From Candidatus Onthocola gallistercoris (lineage in GTDB: Bacteria; Bacillota; Clostridia; Lachnospirales; Lachnospiraceae): 64,000 nt of DNA. The notes under the pieces were generated by a model, which was given only the letters and a program-made list of their open reading frames with translations, was not told where the DNA came from and did not search any database. The translations under genes and the position numbers were made by a program. Positions 27,660 through 38,687 of the stretch are shown here, piece after piece. Each line of letters opens with the position of its first letter. Within the stretch, counting starts at the first letter, position 1. The DNA lies in NCBI GenBank assembly GCA_018715345.1, contig DVLT01000055.1:20836-84835 (forward strand), written 5' to 3'.

Positions 27660-29777
27660 TTATCCGTTCTCCGCCCTCAATATATAAGCGCTGTGGGGCT
27701 GTGCGGAGAAGATCAGCTTGCCCCGTTCCGGTATATAATCCTGTTTTTGTACAGAATAGCCTTCTTCACCGGTGGCCATCAGACAACGCAGCCGGTTTTC
27801 GCTGCGAAGGCCCAGTTCCCACACCGGAATATTGAGTACCTGATCATTTTCCGAATTGTTGACGATGATCACAAGCTGCTCCTCCCGGTTAAACCGGCCA
27901 TAGGACAGCCACTGATAACCCCCGGCCAGCAGTTTGCAGGATCCGGTCTTTAAAGCCTCATACTTTTTATGGATCCGTATGATATCTTTGTGAAACTGGA
28001 TCAATGATGCATCTTCCTTGCCCCATGGATAGGTCCGCCGGTTGTCCGGATCCGTCCAACCGCAGACACCGGCCTCATCTCCGTAATAGATGGTCGGCGC
28101 TCCCGGCCAGGTCATCTGGATCACAACAGCCGCCCGGAAGATACCGTAATTGATCCCTTCGCCAGCCGCCTGCGGTCCCGCTGAAGCCAGGCGTCCCACC
28201 CGATGATTGGTCCGGGTCAGGAATCGGGAATGATCGTGGTTGGACAGTTCATTCATGGCAGTGACCAGAGAGGGCTGCAAAAAATGGGACATATGATGAC
28301 CCATGGCATTTTTAAAGCAGTCGTAATTGCCATACAGATCCTCTCTGTATTCATCGCTATGTTTTTCCATACCGGTGAGCATCCAGGATACCGGTTCCAT
28401 AAACGCATCATAATTCATGACACTGTCCCACTCGTCTCCGGCAAGCCAGGGAGACGGATCGCCATAATGTTCAGCAAGGATAAAGGCATCCGGGTTCACC
28501 GACTTGACGGTATTTCGGAAATCTTTCCAGAAGCGGTGGTTTAATTCCGGGGACAATCCCAGATCCGCCGCCACATCCAGCCGCCAGCCATCAATATTAT
28601 AAGGTTCCGACAGCCATTTTTTTGCAATCCCCAGAATATACTGGTAGAGTTCTTCCGATTCTTCATAATTCAGCTTGGGCAGCGTCTCATGGCCCCACCA
28701 GCCGTCATACTCTCTGTTATAGGGCCAGTTGTTCCCATGAAAACGGAAGAAATGCCGGTAGGGGCTGTCCTCCGCTATATAGGCGCCCTTGGGATAATCG
28801 GGCTGTTCTTCGTATATGCGTTCTCGGTCCATCCATTTGTTAAAGGAACCACAGTGATTGAACACGCCGTCCAGGATGATCTTCATCCCCCGGCGGTGGA
28901 TCTCCTTTGTCAGCTGAGCAAGCAGTTCATTGCTGGCTTCCAAGTTTGCTTTATCCGTCACCCGGGTGATAAACCGGGATGCATGTCGATTATCCTTGTC
29001 CCCTTCTGTCAAAAGTTCACCTTCATCTTTAACGATACGGCCATAATGGGGATCCACATAATCATAATCCTGTATGTCATATTTGTGATTGGACGGCGAT
29101 ACAAAAATGGGACTCAGATAAATGGCATCCACGCCCAGAGACTGGAGATAATCCAGCTTCTCAAGAACGCCTCTAAGATCGCCGCCATAAAAACGAGATA
29201 CATCCATAGTATGTATATCCGAATCCCACTGGCTTACCCTTTCAGTCAACTGATTGATGTAGATATACTCTCCGCTTTGCACATCATTCGTTTCATCCCC
29301 GTTGTAAAACCGGTCCACGAATATCTGATAAAACACTGCGCCTTTCGCCCAATCCGGCGTATTAAAGGCCGGTTTCAACCGAAAATCATAATAGGGCTGC
29401 CGCTCATCCGACACGCCTCGCTGATTGTAAAAGATCCGTTCTTTTCCGGAAACGATCTGAAAACAGTAGGAGATACCCTCTGCCCCACAGTCCAGACTCA
29501 CTGTATAATAGTCAAAATTCCTCACAATTTCTGATTTTTCCATCAGCATCTGCTGTTCATTCACAAAAGCATAAACTTTTTCCACATTGTTCTTTGCTGT
29601 CCGCAGTCTCAACTGGATACGATACCCGTCTTCCTTATCATCTATCTTAACATAATCCTGCGTACAGTCCGCAAACAAAGCTTCCCGGATAACCACCGGC
29701 TTCATATGACTTAAATAAAAAGCTTTCAATTCGTCAAGGCCGCACATGTTCATATTCCACAAAAAGTCCATGGTCAT
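27660..29777 (-). CDS. Glycoside hydrolase family 13 (neopullulanase/cyclomaltodextrinase-like)
   Basis: VDAIYLSPIF, DGVFNHCG, DGWRLDVAADL, ILAEHYGD, LSNHDHSRF conserved GH13 regions. Confidence 0.92.
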   Translation of the reverse strand: MTMDFLWNMNMCGLDELKAFYLSHMKPVVIREALFADCTQDYVKIDDKEDGYRIQLRLRTAKNNVEKVYAFVNEQQMLMEKSEIVRNFDYYTVSLDCGAEGISYCFQIVSGKERIFYNQRGVSDERQPYYDFRLKPAFNTPDWAKGAVFYQIFVDRFYNGDETNDVQSGEYIYINQLTERVSQWDSDIHTMDVSRFYGGDLRGVLEKLDYLQSLGVDAIYLSPIFVSPSNHKYDIQDYDYVDPHYGRIVKDEGELLTEGDKDNRHASRFITRVTDKANLEASNELLAQLTKEIHRRGMKIILDGVFNHCGSFNKWMDRERIYEEQPDYPKGAYIAEDSPYRHFFRFHGNNWPYNREYDGWWGHETLPKLNYEESEELYQYILGIAKKWLSEPYNIDGWRLDVAADLGLSPELNHRFWKDFRNTVKSVNPDAFILAEHYGDPSPWLAGDEWDSVMNYDAFMEPVSWMLTGMEKHSDEYREDLYGNYDCFKNAMGHHMSHFLQPSLVTAMNELSNHDHSRFLTRTNHRVGRLASAGPQAAGEGINYGIFRAAVVIQMTWPGAPTIYYGDEAGVCGWTDPDNRRTYPWGKEDASLIQFHKDIIRIHKKYEALKTGSCKLLAGGYQWLSYGRFNREEQLVIIVNNSENDQVLNIPVWELGLRSENRLRCLMATGEEGYSVQKQDYIPERGKLIFSAQPHSAYILRAENG

Positions 29778-29887
29778 CGTTCCTCCTGATAATAAGTATA
29801 CAAGAAGCTCTCTTTTTCAACAAGCCATTTCTTTAAACTTTGCCTGTCCGCGAAAATGGCAGACAAAGGAATTTTTCCCGCGCAATG

Positions 29888-29992
29888 AAAAAAGGACAGC
29901 TATCCGATCCGCTGTCCTTTTTCCGGAGAAGGTATTTTTTGTTTCTTATGGGGTGTAACAAAAAACTATATAATGTATTGGGGGGGTTTACG
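29888..29992 (-). ncRNA. Candidate small RNA (C-rich) ending in an intrinsic terminator
   Basis: Minus-strand TATAAT at 29999-30004, then CCCCCCC single-stranded run, 9-bp hairpin with ACACCCC loop, and terminator AAAAAGGACAGC...GCTGTCCTTTTTT; between ftsH and GH13. Confidence 0.35.
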
Positions 29993-30116
29993 ATATTTAT
30001 TATAAGGTACAAGTCCGAATAAATGTTAACAAACTTGCATTTTTTTCTTTTTGTTTTTTATACAATGTGCATTATCAGCTCATCGCTCTTCGTCATTTTA
30101 TAAGCCCATGACATGA

Positions 30117-30148
30117 AAAAGGCGAAATATTTTGTATATTTCGCCTTA
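30117..30148 (-). terminator. Intrinsic terminator after ftsH
   Basis: AAGGCGAAATAT-acaaa-ATATTTCGCCTTTTTC on the minus strand. Confidence 0.8.
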
Positions 30149-30159
30149 AATCAAACGTT

Positions 30160-32046
30160 CTATTCATCCATGGACGGTTCCACAGCAACTTTTTCAAGAC
30201 TAACTTTCTTTGCAGTATCGTCCTCTGACGGTTCATCAAAGAGGGCTTCAAACTCTTCCCGGGTGATCTTTTCCTTCTCAAGGAGCAGATTGGCAGATTT
30301 TTCCAGCACATCCATGTGCTCCCGGATCAGTTCTCTTGCCTTTTCATGACACTCGTCCACGATCCGTTTCACTTCCTGATCGATGACAGAAGCAATACCT
30401 TCCCCGTAGGGTTTTGTATGGGCCAGATCCCTTCCGATAAATACTTCGTCATCCTCTCCGCCATAATCGATCAATCCGACTGCATCGGACATACCATATT
30501 TGGTCACCATAGCCCTTGCCGTCTGGGTCGCGGACTTGATGTCCTGTGATGCCCCAGTGGTAATGTCGTCAAAGATCAACTCTTCCGCCACACGGCCTCC
30601 CAAAGACACGATGATATTCTGGATCATCTTACCCTTGGTCATGAACATCTCATCCTTTTCCGGAAGAGGCATGGTATAGCCGGCTGCGCCAATGCCTGTG
30701 GGGATGATGGAAACCGAATATACCGGTCCCACATCCGGAAGGACATGGAAAAGGATCGCATGACCGGACTCATGATAAGCTGTGATCTTCTTTTCTTTAT
30801 CCGAAATGATACGGCTCTTTTTCTCCGTACCGATACCTACTTTGACAAATGCTTTCTGGATATCGGCCTGGATGATATAGGGCCGGTTGGCTTTTGCTGC
30901 CACAATAGCGGCCTCATTCATCAGATTCTCCAGATCCGCGCCTGTAAAACCGGCCGTCGTCTGGGCGATCTGATCCAGATCCACATCATCTGCCATTGGT
31001 TTGCCTTTGGAATGGACAGCCAAGATTTCCCGCCGTCCCTTCACATCCGGGCGGCCGATGCCCACTTTCCTGTCAAAGCGCCCCGGACGCAGGATAGCCG
31101 GATCCAGGATATCCACCCGGTTGGTGGCCGCCATGACGATGATGCCCTGATTTACACCAAAACCATCCATCTCCACCAGCAGCTGGTTCAATGTCTGTTC
31201 TCTTTCATCGTGACCGCCGCCCATGCCGGTGCCTCTGCGCCTTGCCACAGCATCGATCTCATCGATGAATACGATACACGGCGCATGTTTCTTGGCATCC
31301 TCAAACAGATCCCGGACACGGGATGCGCCTACACCAACGAACATCTCCACGAAATCCGAACCAGAGATACTGAAGAAAGGTACGCCCGCCTCGCCGGCGA
31401 CCGCCTTTGCAAGGAGCGTCTTACCGGTTCCAGGCGGTCCCACAAGAAGGACGCCCTTCGGGATCCGGGCTCCCAGTTCCGTATATTTCTTCGGATTCTT
31501 CAGGAAATCCACGATCTCTCTTAATTCTTCTTTTTCTTCTTCCAGTCCGGCCACTTTTTTAAAGGTCGTGTTCTTAGCCGTCTCGTCCGACATTCTGGCC
31601 CGGCTTTTGCCAAAATTCATCATCTTGGCATTGGAACCGCCTTGCTGACTGGAAAAATAGGAAAATAAAAACAGCAGCGCCACGCCGCCCAGGAGCAGTG
31701 CCACGCCATTCTCCGCCCACCAGGAGGGCCGGTTTGCATCTGTCACATACCAGTTTGTCAAACCTTCCTCTGTCAGGAGATCCTGGACTTCTCCCACATC
31801 TGTGACAAAGCATCTGCTCGTATCACCGTTCAGCCACTGCACTGTCACAGATCCAGTGGGTACTTCCACGTTGGGCCGGATGATGATAGTCTCCATGGCT
31901 GCTGAATTGGCATCCACGTCCTGTACAAACTGGCTGTAAGTGTATTGACCCGCATTATTCAGAAGCAGACTATCTGACAGCATAACAGCGATGACAAGGA
32001 TGACAAGCACGAGCGGCCAGATACCTAATCCTCTTCTCTTATTCAA
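30160..32046 (-). CDS. ftsH: ATP-dependent zinc metalloprotease FtsH
   Basis: [25 protein letters not shown] region, HESGH zinc motif, N-terminal TMs. Confidence 0.97.
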   Translation of the reverse strand: MNKRRGLGIWPLVLVILVIAVMLSDSLLLNNAGQYTYSQFVQDVDANSAAMETIIIRPNVEVPTGSVTVQWLNGDTSRCFVTDVGEVQDLLTEEGLTNWYVTDANRPSWWAENGVALLLGGVALLFLFSYFSSQQGGSNAKMMNFGKSRARMSDETAKNTTFKKVAGLEEEKEELREIVDFLKNPKKYTELGARIPKGVLLVGPPGTGKTLLAKAVAGEAGVPFFSISGSDFVEMFVGVGASRVRDLFEDAKKHAPCIVFIDEIDAVARRRGTGMGGGHDEREQTLNQLLVEMDGFGVNQGIIVMAATNRVDILDPAILRPGRFDRKVGIGRPDVKGRREILAVHSKGKPMADDVDLDQIAQTTAGFTGADLENLMNEAAIVAAKANRPYIIQADIQKAFVKVGIGTEKKSRIISDKEKKITAYHESGHAILFHVLPDVGPVYSVSIIPTGIGAAGYTMPLPEKDEMFMTKGKMIQNIIVSLGGRVAEELIFDDITTGASQDIKSATQTARAMVTKYGMSDAVGLIDYGGEDDEVFIGRDLAHTKPYGEGIASVIDQEVKRIVDECHEKARELIREHMDVLEKSANLLLEKEKITREEFEALFDEPSEDDTAKKVSLEKVAVEPSMDE

Positions 32047-32060
32047 CTGATAATAACCTC

Positions 32061-32585
32061 CTATTCAAACACCACGGCTCCGACGAAGGGCAGATTACGA
32101 TACTTCTGCGCATAATCCAGACCATAGCCGACAACAAATTCATCTGGGATCTCAAAGCCGGTATAGTCCACCTTCACATCCGCCACACGACGGTCCGGTT
32201 TATCTAAAAGTGTGCAAATACGTATGCTCTTTGGCTGTCTCTTATAAAGGATCTCCACCAGATAATGGAGTGTGTTTCCCGAATCGATAATATCTTCAAC
32301 GATCAGTACATTCTTATCTTCCAGCGGTTCATCCAGATCCTTGATGATCTTTACCGCGCCTGAGGATGATGTACCATTGCCATAGCTGGATACGGACAGA
32401 AAATCCATGGACACCGGAACGGTAATGCGTTTGGCAAGTTCACACATAAAAAAGACTCCGCCTTTTAACACACATATCAGATGTACACTTTCTCCGGCAT
32501 AGTCTTCGCTGATCTGTTCTCCCAATTCCCGGATCCTCTGATCCACTTCTTCTTCTGTCAGCAAAATCCTGATATTATCTTCCAT
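32061..32585 (-). CDS. hpt: Hypoxanthine phosphoribosyltransferase
   Basis: VLKGGVFFMCELAKR, VLIVEDIIDSGNTL motifs. Confidence 0.95.
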   Translation of the reverse strand: MEDNIRILLTEEEVDQRIRELGEQISEDYAGESVHLICVLKGGVFFMCELAKRITVPVSMDFLSVSSYGNGTSSSGAVKIIKDLDEPLEDKNVLIVEDIIDSGNTLHYLVEILYKRQPKSIRICTLLDKPDRRVADVKVDYTGFEIPDEFVVGYGLDYAQKYRNLPFVGAVVFE

Positions 32586-34005
32586 GCTTTTCTTCTCCTT
32601 TTATCTCGGCGACTAACACCTTTTTTGTAGAATCGGTTATCTTGTACCCCTCACTTATACGGTATCCCACAACCCAGAGGATATGACTGCCGTCTGCCAA
32701 GAGCAGCACGCTGTCCCGTTCATCCCTGGGAATACGGGCATCGATCATAAACCGGTTCAGGGTCTTTTTATGTCCTGCTTCATCAAAGACGATAAAATCC
32801 CCGTTTTGTCTGGTACGAATTGCCAAAGTACCCTTTATTCTATCACAGTCAAACCATTTCGTATATACGTTTCTTGGAATTTCTTCATTTTCCTTATATT
32901 CCCGGCAGGTCAGGCTCATGAACATACCCGGCCCCGGCAGCGCATAAGTTCCGGGAATATGCTTGACCGGTATGCCTTCCTCAGGATTTTGCGTCTCTTG
33001 CACCTTTGACCGGATGGTCACCCCTTCATAAGTACGTCTGGCTGTCATATCATAGGGTAGATCCAGTTCTCTTCCCGCATATTTTTCAAACAACCCATCG
33101 ATCAGTTCCACATGGACATATTCGATATCCTTAAGCCTGCCCGCTACAACAGCCATGCAGCGGCGTATCAACTCGCTGCGGATGACGGGATGTTCGTTCC
33201 GGTAGGCCTTTTCCCGGATCAGACAGCCCACCGGCCGATCCATCAGACAGACACACCGGTCAAAAGCAGCCGATGTCTGTTCATCTAAAAAATCACAGAT
33301 GCCCGCCATCATCCTTGCCGTCTGTTCAATATGTTCTCCCGCTCTTTCATTAATATGTGCGTGAATGTAGGGCAGCAATTCATGGCGCACCCGATTTCTC
33401 ATATATAATGTGTCCGCATTGGTATGGTCTTCTCGCCATTCCACACCCGCTTCTTTCAGATAAACTTCGATATCCGTCCGCGATACACAAAGAAGCGGAC
33501 GGATGATCCGATCCCGCACCGGCAAGATCCCCGTCAGTCCGCGGATACCGCTGCCCCGGAACAGATTCATCAACACGGTTTCACAGCAGTCGTCCTGATG
33601 GTGAGCCACCGCGATCCGATTGGCGCCAAAATTCTCCCGGACCCGTTCGAAGCATTCATAACGATAATGTCTCCCCGCTTCTTCTTCAGACATTTTTCTG
33701 GCGGATGCCATACGTCTTATATCCGCTTTAAAGCTGTAGCAAGGCACTTGATATTTCCGGCAGATCTCTTCCACATACCGCTGGTCATCGTCTGCTGCCC
33801 GTCCCCGGATGCCGTGGTTGACATGCACGCCGATCACCGTTATACCGAGGATCTGGCGCAGCTCCAAAAGCACAAAAAGAAGGCACATGGAATCTGCGCC
33901 TCCTGAAATGCCGGCCACCACTTTCTGGCCTTCGTTTAACATATGATTCTCACGAATATATCCCAAAACCTTTTCCGCCAACGGACTCATCTGCGAAACC
34001 TCCAA
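32575..34005 (-). CDS. tilS: tRNA(Ile)-lysidine synthetase
   Basis: VVAGISGGADSMCLLFVL PP-loop, HVNHGIRG, AHHQDDCCET. Confidence 0.95.
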   Translation of the reverse strand: MEVSQMSPLAEKVLGYIRENHMLNEGQKVVAGISGGADSMCLLFVLLELRQILGITVIGVHVNHGIRGRAADDDQRYVEEICRKYQVPCYSFKADIRRMASARKMSEEEAGRHYRYECFERVRENFGANRIAVAHHQDDCCETVLMNLFRGSGIRGLTGILPVRDRIIRPLLCVSRTDIEVYLKEAGVEWREDHTNADTLYMRNRVRHELLPYIHAHINERAGEHIEQTARMMAGICDFLDEQTSAAFDRCVCLMDRPVGCLIREKAYRNEHPVIRSELIRRCMAVVAGRLKDIEYVHVELIDGLFEKYAGRELDLPYDMTARRTYEGVTIRSKVQETQNPEEGIPVKHIPGTYALPGPGMFMSLTCREYKENEEIPRNVYTKWFDCDRIKGTLAIRTRQNGDFIVFDEAGHKKTLNRFMIDARIPRDERDSVLLLADGSHILWVVGYRISEGYKITDSTKKVLVAEIKGEEKHGR

Positions 34006-34014
34006 GTATTTGTA

Positions 34015-35922
34015 TCATATCACAGAAAATGATTTCTTACAAATCATACATGCCAAAACCGTCATATCGTCATCCCCGTATTCTCCCGGCTGGGCCAAGG
34101 CGTAGTCCAACAGTCGTCCTGCCGCTCCATTTGGATTCGTTTCCTCCATGGTTTTAAGCATCTGGGTTATACACTCATTGCCTGTCCCTTCAGGAAAACG
34201 GTTGATCACACCATCAGACACCATAAAGATCATGTCCCCATCAAAAAGATTCCTGGCAAAGCCTTCCCAGTCCACTTCCGGAAAAGCTCCCACCGGCAAA
34301 GACTCAGAAGTGATGCACTCCACTTGGTGGTCCCTCAAAATAAAGGTGGAGGATGCGCCGATCTTTATAAATTCGCACAACCCGCCATACAGATCCACCA
34401 CAGTCAGATCCATGGAAGAAAATACCTGCCGGTTGCCATGGAGCATCATCACCGAATTGAGCATCCGCAATGCAGAACGCCTTCCAAATCCAGTATCCAC
34501 CATCTGTTCCAGCAGACTGATCATCAGTTCACTCTCTTCCTTGGCCAACGGGCCGCTGCCCATCCCATCTGAAAGGGACATGAGCACCTGACCCGAATCC
34601 AGATAGATAAACGCATAACTGTCTCCGTTTACAGCCTGTCCTTCTTTTGTCCGCCGTGCGATCCCCTGGATCAGCTGATATTTGGTATCTTCCACAAATT
34701 CCATGATGCCATATTTCCTGCGCACCACCGATGGTCCTCCCGTCTCAGGAATAAACCGTCTGCCCGCGGCTTTGCTGATCCATTCTGCCAATTCTTTTGC
34801 TGTTATACACCGGCCCTGACTTACCCGGACCATCATATAGATCCGTTGCCTGTGGCTGTGGCTGCTTTCTTCTGTCACAGAAATCTTCTTTATCTTTAAT
34901 TTCTGTTTTTCCAATTTCTGTACCAATGTACCGGCCAGCTGGCCAGAACTATCCTCCCGATCTTTCAGTTCTCCCGAAAGATCATCGATGATCTCAGCCA
35001 CTTCCCCGATCTGCCCTGCAAATGCCAGCCGATTTTCTTCCAACCGGTTTCTCCATGCCAGATTGACCTGGGCTGCCTGCATGATCCGATTTGTCTCCTG
35101 CAAAAAACGATCCATATTGATACAACGCCGGCGCAGACCGGACGGTACCTGCTTTCGCTCCAAAGGTCCGCTTTTGGGGAACAGATTCAACAACTGCCAG
35201 GTACTGTGATAGGTATCATAGTATTCTTTTTCCCAACACCGCTCCTTCCTGCTGCATCCGGCACACATGCTGGTCGTCAGTTCGTCAAACGCTTCTTTCA
35301 CATCCTCATCTGCCAGTTCCTTCTTCTCCGGGATCTCATCCCGGAGCATACGGGACAATTTTCTGAAAGAAGCCGATATATCTTTCAAACGGCATTTTAC
35401 AAAATTCTCTTCATCCCTCATCTGAATTTCCGGTCCAAAAAGCGGGGCCGTCTCTTCCACAGGATCCGTCCTTCCTTCAAACACCTTCATCACTTGTCCA
35501 AAAAGCAGAAAGGCAAGTGCGGCTCCCACCGCTTCCACGATACCAGCCTGGAGATAGTACACTGCATATTCCCGGGATATCCCGGATATGGCCATCCCAT
35601 ACCCCACACTGGACGCCAAAATGAGCAGCGCCATGGCAGCCAGTGCCTTACCCCGGCCCACCGGCGCCTTCTTCCATTCCAATATACCGGTCATCAACAT
35701 GATCCCCACAAGGATCCCCATGTATTTTAACAGTATGGAAGCAGGGAGTCCCACCACCATGCCGATGAGTGTGATGACCGGCAGCATCCCCCGATCCACC
35801 GGATTCATATAAGCTGCGGCGAAATAAGCCGTCCCCAGAGGATTGATCCCCGGAAGGATGGTCCGCTGTAAAAATCCGCTCAGGATGACGACCATCCAGT
35901 TTCTGATATTCATATGCTTCAT
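34015..35922 (-). CDS. spoIIE: Stage II sporulation protein E (PP2C-like serine phosphatase)
   Basis: N-terminal TMs, C-terminal SLSDGMGSGPLAKEES and MVSDGVI PP2C motifs; syntenic position. ORF extends to 36222 but overlaps divIC; the likely start MKHMNIRN at 35922 has SD CAGGAGGGG. Confidence 0.9.
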   Translation of the reverse strand: MKHMNIRNWMVVILSGFLQRTILPGINPLGTAYFAAAYMNPVDRGMLPVITLIGMVVGLPASILLKYMGILVGIMLMTGILEWKKAPVGRGKALAAMALLILASSVGYGMAISGISREYAVYYLQAGIVEAVGAALAFLLFGQVMKVFEGRTDPVEETAPLFGPEIQMRDEENFVKCRLKDISASFRKLSRMLRDEIPEKKELADEDVKEAFDELTTSMCAGCSRKERCWEKEYYDTYHSTWQLLNLFPKSGPLERKQVPSGLRRRCINMDRFLQETNRIMQAAQVNLAWRNRLEENRLAFAGQIGEVAEIIDDLSGELKDREDSSGQLAGTLVQKLEKQKLKIKKISVTEESSHSHRQRIYMMVRVSQGRCITAKELAEWISKAAGRRFIPETGGPSVVRRKYGIMEFVEDTKYQLIQGIARRTKEGQAVNGDSYAFIYLDSGQVLMSLSDGMGSGPLAKEESELMISLLEQMVDTGFGRRSALRMLNSVMMLHGNRQVFSSMDLTVVDLYGGLCEFIKIGASSTFILRDHQVECITSESLPVGAFPEVDWEGFARNLFDGDMIFMVSDGVINRFPEGTGNECITQMLKTMEETNPNGAAGRLLDYALAQPGEYGDDDMTVLACMICKKSFSVI

Positions 35923-36046
35923 ATATGCCCCTCCTGACATCGCCTGTCCACTTTCAGGCATTATCATCCTATGAGGCATCCTGACACATATTGCATAAAA
36001 TCCTTCGACAAAAAACCCACTGCGTCCGGCAGCGGGTTCTCTTTCG

Positions 36047-36355
36047 TCAGTTATTCTGTTTTTTAAACAAGATATCGTTTTCGTCTGCAAGCCCCAGTTT
36101 TTCTCTGGCCAACTCTTTATAATATTCATCGGAATTGATATAATCCGCCTTCTCTTCCAGCGCTTGCTTGATCTCTTTTTGTTCGTCGATCTTTTCTTCA
36201 AGCTCCGTCTGTGCCTGTTCATACTCAGCCAGTCTCAGATTCATCTGATGGCTGTTATGGACCAGAACAACGCACAATATCAGAACGACTGCGGCGATCA
36301 ATCCCTTGCCTTTCCGATCCTTTTTAGTTCTGGTTTTTTTTGCTCTTTTCGCCAT
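36047..36355 (-). CDS. divIC: FtsB/DivIC septum formation initiator family
   Basis: Single TM plus coiled coil, ARELKLGLADENDI-like C-terminus (AREKLGLADENDILF). Confidence 0.85.
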   Translation of the reverse strand: MAKRAKKTRTKKDRKGKGLIAAVVLILCVVLVHNSHQMNLRLAEYEQAQTELEEKIDEQKEIKQALEEKADYINSDEYYKELAREKLGLADENDILFKKQNN

Positions 36356-36455
36356 AAATATCCACCTGAAATCTACACATTTTCCCAACTTCCTTTATTT
36401 TACCTGTTTATATCACTTTTTTCAATGTTTCCAATCAAAAAAAATGTGTATTTTT

Positions 36456-36842
36456 TCATTTTTCAGATGGCCGTCGACGAAAAATATGAAAAACCGCCAT
36501 CCGGATCCGTCTAAATAACCGAAAAAGAGGGGTAAAAAGCGTCACCGTTAAGTGGACAAATACCCGGCTGATGGTCAAAAGATAAAAAACTCCTCCGAAG
36601 ATCATCCCCAGAACGATAAAGATACGTATTTCTCCTTGATTATAACGGAACAAAAGGCTGTAGAACACAGCGGCGGCCGCCAGCCAATAAAGCACATCCT
36701 CTCCGTTGATCATCCAGCCCCGATGTCGGATCAGACGTCGGAAGATCCTCAAAATATCATAGGCTAAACACAGTCCGCCGCCCCAAAGCAAAGCCATGCC
36801 GAAAAGATAAAACTGATAACGGACTTCTGCGCTCATGCCCAC
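36456..36842 (-). CDS. yabQ: Spore cortex biosynthesis protein YabQ
   Basis: 128-aa membrane protein in conserved yabP-yabQ-divIC order. Confidence 0.8.
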   Translation of the reverse strand: MGMSAEVRYQFYLFGMALLWGGGLCLAYDILRIFRRLIRHRGWMINGEDVLYWLAAAAVFYSLLFRYNQGEIRIFIVLGMIFGGVFYLLTISRVFVHLTVTLFTPLFRLFRRIRMAVFHIFRRRPSEK

Positions 36843-37129
36843 TACTTAAACCACCGTCCCAATCCTTTCTCTCCGCTCTTAGCCGTCTTTTTCCCACTGG
36901 AATAAACAAGGCTGTCCACACTGCCGTCCACATTCACCTCTCCCTTTTCCAACGTCAGGTGGTTCACATGAAGGTTATCGCCACGGATCATCAAGAGGCC
37001 GTCTTCTGTATCCAAAACAATTTCATTGGTATCAAATGAAAGCACATCGTTGATCCCTGTCATCTGGATGGCGCTTCGGTTCACCATCGTCAGTTTATGG
37101 TTTTTGATGCCGCCTGTCCGTTCTTCCAT
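36842..37129 (-). CDS. yabP: Sporulation protein YabP
   Basis: 95 aa; LTMVNRSAIQMTGINDVLSFDTNEIVLDTEDGLLMIRGDNLHV. Confidence 0.9.
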   Translation of the reverse strand: MEERTGGIKNHKLTMVNRSAIQMTGINDVLSFDTNEIVLDTEDGLLMIRGDNLHVNHLTLEKGEVNVDGSVDSLVYSSGKKTAKSGEKGLGRWFK

Positions 37130-37201
37130 AAAAAAACCTCCTGTTACATCTGGATCAGCCTGAAGCTAATCTAAATATATTAGGAGGTTTAACTTAATAT
37201 T

Positions 37202-37441
37202 CTATAAATATTTAAATAAATCCCTGGCTTCTTCCTTACGGACTGTTTCTGTCACATTCAGGACTTCCACTTTAACACTGCGTGTACCAAAACCAATTTC
37301 GATCACATCACCAGGTTTTACATTCACAGACGCCTTGGCCGTTTTCCCGTTGACCATCACCCGGCCGGCATCACAGGCCTCATTGGCCACTGTCCGGCGC
37401 TTGATCAGCCGGGAGACTTTTAAAAATTTATCCAGACGCAT
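37202..37441 (-). CDS. rqcP: RqcP/YabO S4-domain RNA-binding protein
   Basis: MRLDKFLKVSRLIKRRTVANEACDAGRVMVNGKTAKAS. Confidence 0.92.
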   Translation of the reverse strand: MRLDKFLKVSRLIKRRTVANEACDAGRVMVNGKTAKASVNVKPGDVIEIGFGTRSVKVEVLNVTETVRKEEARDLFKYL

Positions 37442-37451
37442 AACGCTTTTA

Positions 37452-37730
37452 TCATTTACCGTTGATAACGTCTTTTAATGCTTTTCCAGCTTTAAATTTC
37501 GGAGATTTGGACGCTTCGATGGTCATCTTCTCACCGGTCTGAGGATTTCTTCCTTCTCTTGCTGCTCTTTCAGAAACTTCAAATGTACCAAAACCAACCA
37601 ACTGGATCTTTTCGCCTTTTTTCAGTTCTTCTCCGATAATATCAACAAATGCTTTTAATGCTTTCTCTGCATCTTTTTTAGACATTTCCGTACGTTCTGC
37701 CATTACTGCTACAAGTTCTGCCTTATTCAT
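37452..37730 (-). CDS. hup: HU family DNA-binding protein
   Basis: MNKAELVAVMAERTEMSKKDAEKAL...GFGTFEVSERAAREGRNPQTG. Confidence 0.96.
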   Translation of the reverse strand: MNKAELVAVMAERTEMSKKDAEKALKAFVDIIGEELKKGEKIQLVGFGTFEVSERAAREGRNPQTGEKMTIEASKSPKFKAGKALKDVINGK

Positions 37731-37762
37731 TACAAAATTCCTCCTTAAATCATACCCAAACA

Positions 37763-38569
37763 TCACTGTTCTTTCGGATGTTTTGTTTCACTCCATAATG
37801 TATCCATCTGCCGGATACTCATATCTGAAAGGTTAAAGCCGCGTTTTACGGCCTCTTCCTCCACATATTCAAATCTATTTATAAACTTTTCTGTAGCGTT
37901 TGTCAAGGCATTTTCCGCATTTACGCCTAAAAGACGGGATAAATTGATGACAGAAAACATCAAATCCCCGATCTCTTCCTGCAAATGGGAAAAATCACTG
38001 TTTTCGGCCGCTTCCGACACTTCCGAAAGTTCCTCTGAAATCTTTGCCGCCGCGCCTTTCCAGTCCTGAAAATCAAAGCCAACCTTGGCTGCCTTCTTCT
38101 GCACTTTGGATGCCCTTATGGTGGCCGGCAACGCTTTAGCCACCCGGCGCATGCCCTCTGTTATGGTCTGCTCAGATTTTTCCTTTTTCTTGATCTCCTC
38201 CCAGTTGTCCAAAACCTGAGCCGAGTTGTCCGCATGCCCTTGGCCGAATACATGGGGATGGCGGTTGATCATTTTCTTTGAAATCGAAGTGATCACATCA
38301 TCCACTGTGAACCGACCCTCTTCTTCACCGATCTGGGCATGCAGCATGACTTGGAGCATGATGTCGCCCAATTCTTCACAAAGATTGGTGTCATCTCCTG
38401 TTTTATGGTAAATATCGATACCCTCTGCCGCCTCATAGGCCTCTTCCAGCATACAGTCCCTCAGGCTTTCATGGGTCTGTTCCCGATCCCACGGACAGCC
38501 GTCCTTGTCTCTGAGTCTGGCGATGATCTTTCTAAAATCGTCAAACGAATAGCTGTCTTTTATCTCCAT
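37763..38569 (-). CDS. mazG: Nucleoside triphosphate pyrophosphohydrolase MazG
   Basis: CPWDREQTHESL, EEAYEAAEGI, EELGDIMLQVMLHAQI; second MazG-like repeat. Confidence 0.95.
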   Translation of the reverse strand: MEIKDSYSFDDFRKIIARLRDKDGCPWDREQTHESLRDCMLEEAYEAAEGIDIYHKTGDDTNLCEELGDIMLQVMLHAQIGEEEGRFTVDDVITSISKKMINRHPHVFGQGHADNSAQVLDNWEEIKKKEKSEQTITEGMRRVAKALPATIRASKVQKKAAKVGFDFQDWKGAAAKISEELSEVSEAAENSDFSHLQEEIGDLMFSVINLSRLLGVNAENALTNATEKFINRFEYVEEEAVKRGFNLSDMSIRQMDTLWSETKHPKEQ

Positions 38570-38687
38570 TTGACATGCCTCCTTTTATATCCTTTCCTTT
38601 ATTTTAAAGTCATATTCTTTTCCAAAAGAACATAATATATATTCATATGCGCATACTAAAACCGAAAAAAGCAGGAGGTATTATGCT

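Noticed and set aside
35923-36222. Listed N-terminal extension of spoIIE
   Set aside because: Overlaps divIC in another frame and is Lys/Arg-rich; the start at 35922 has a strong SD.
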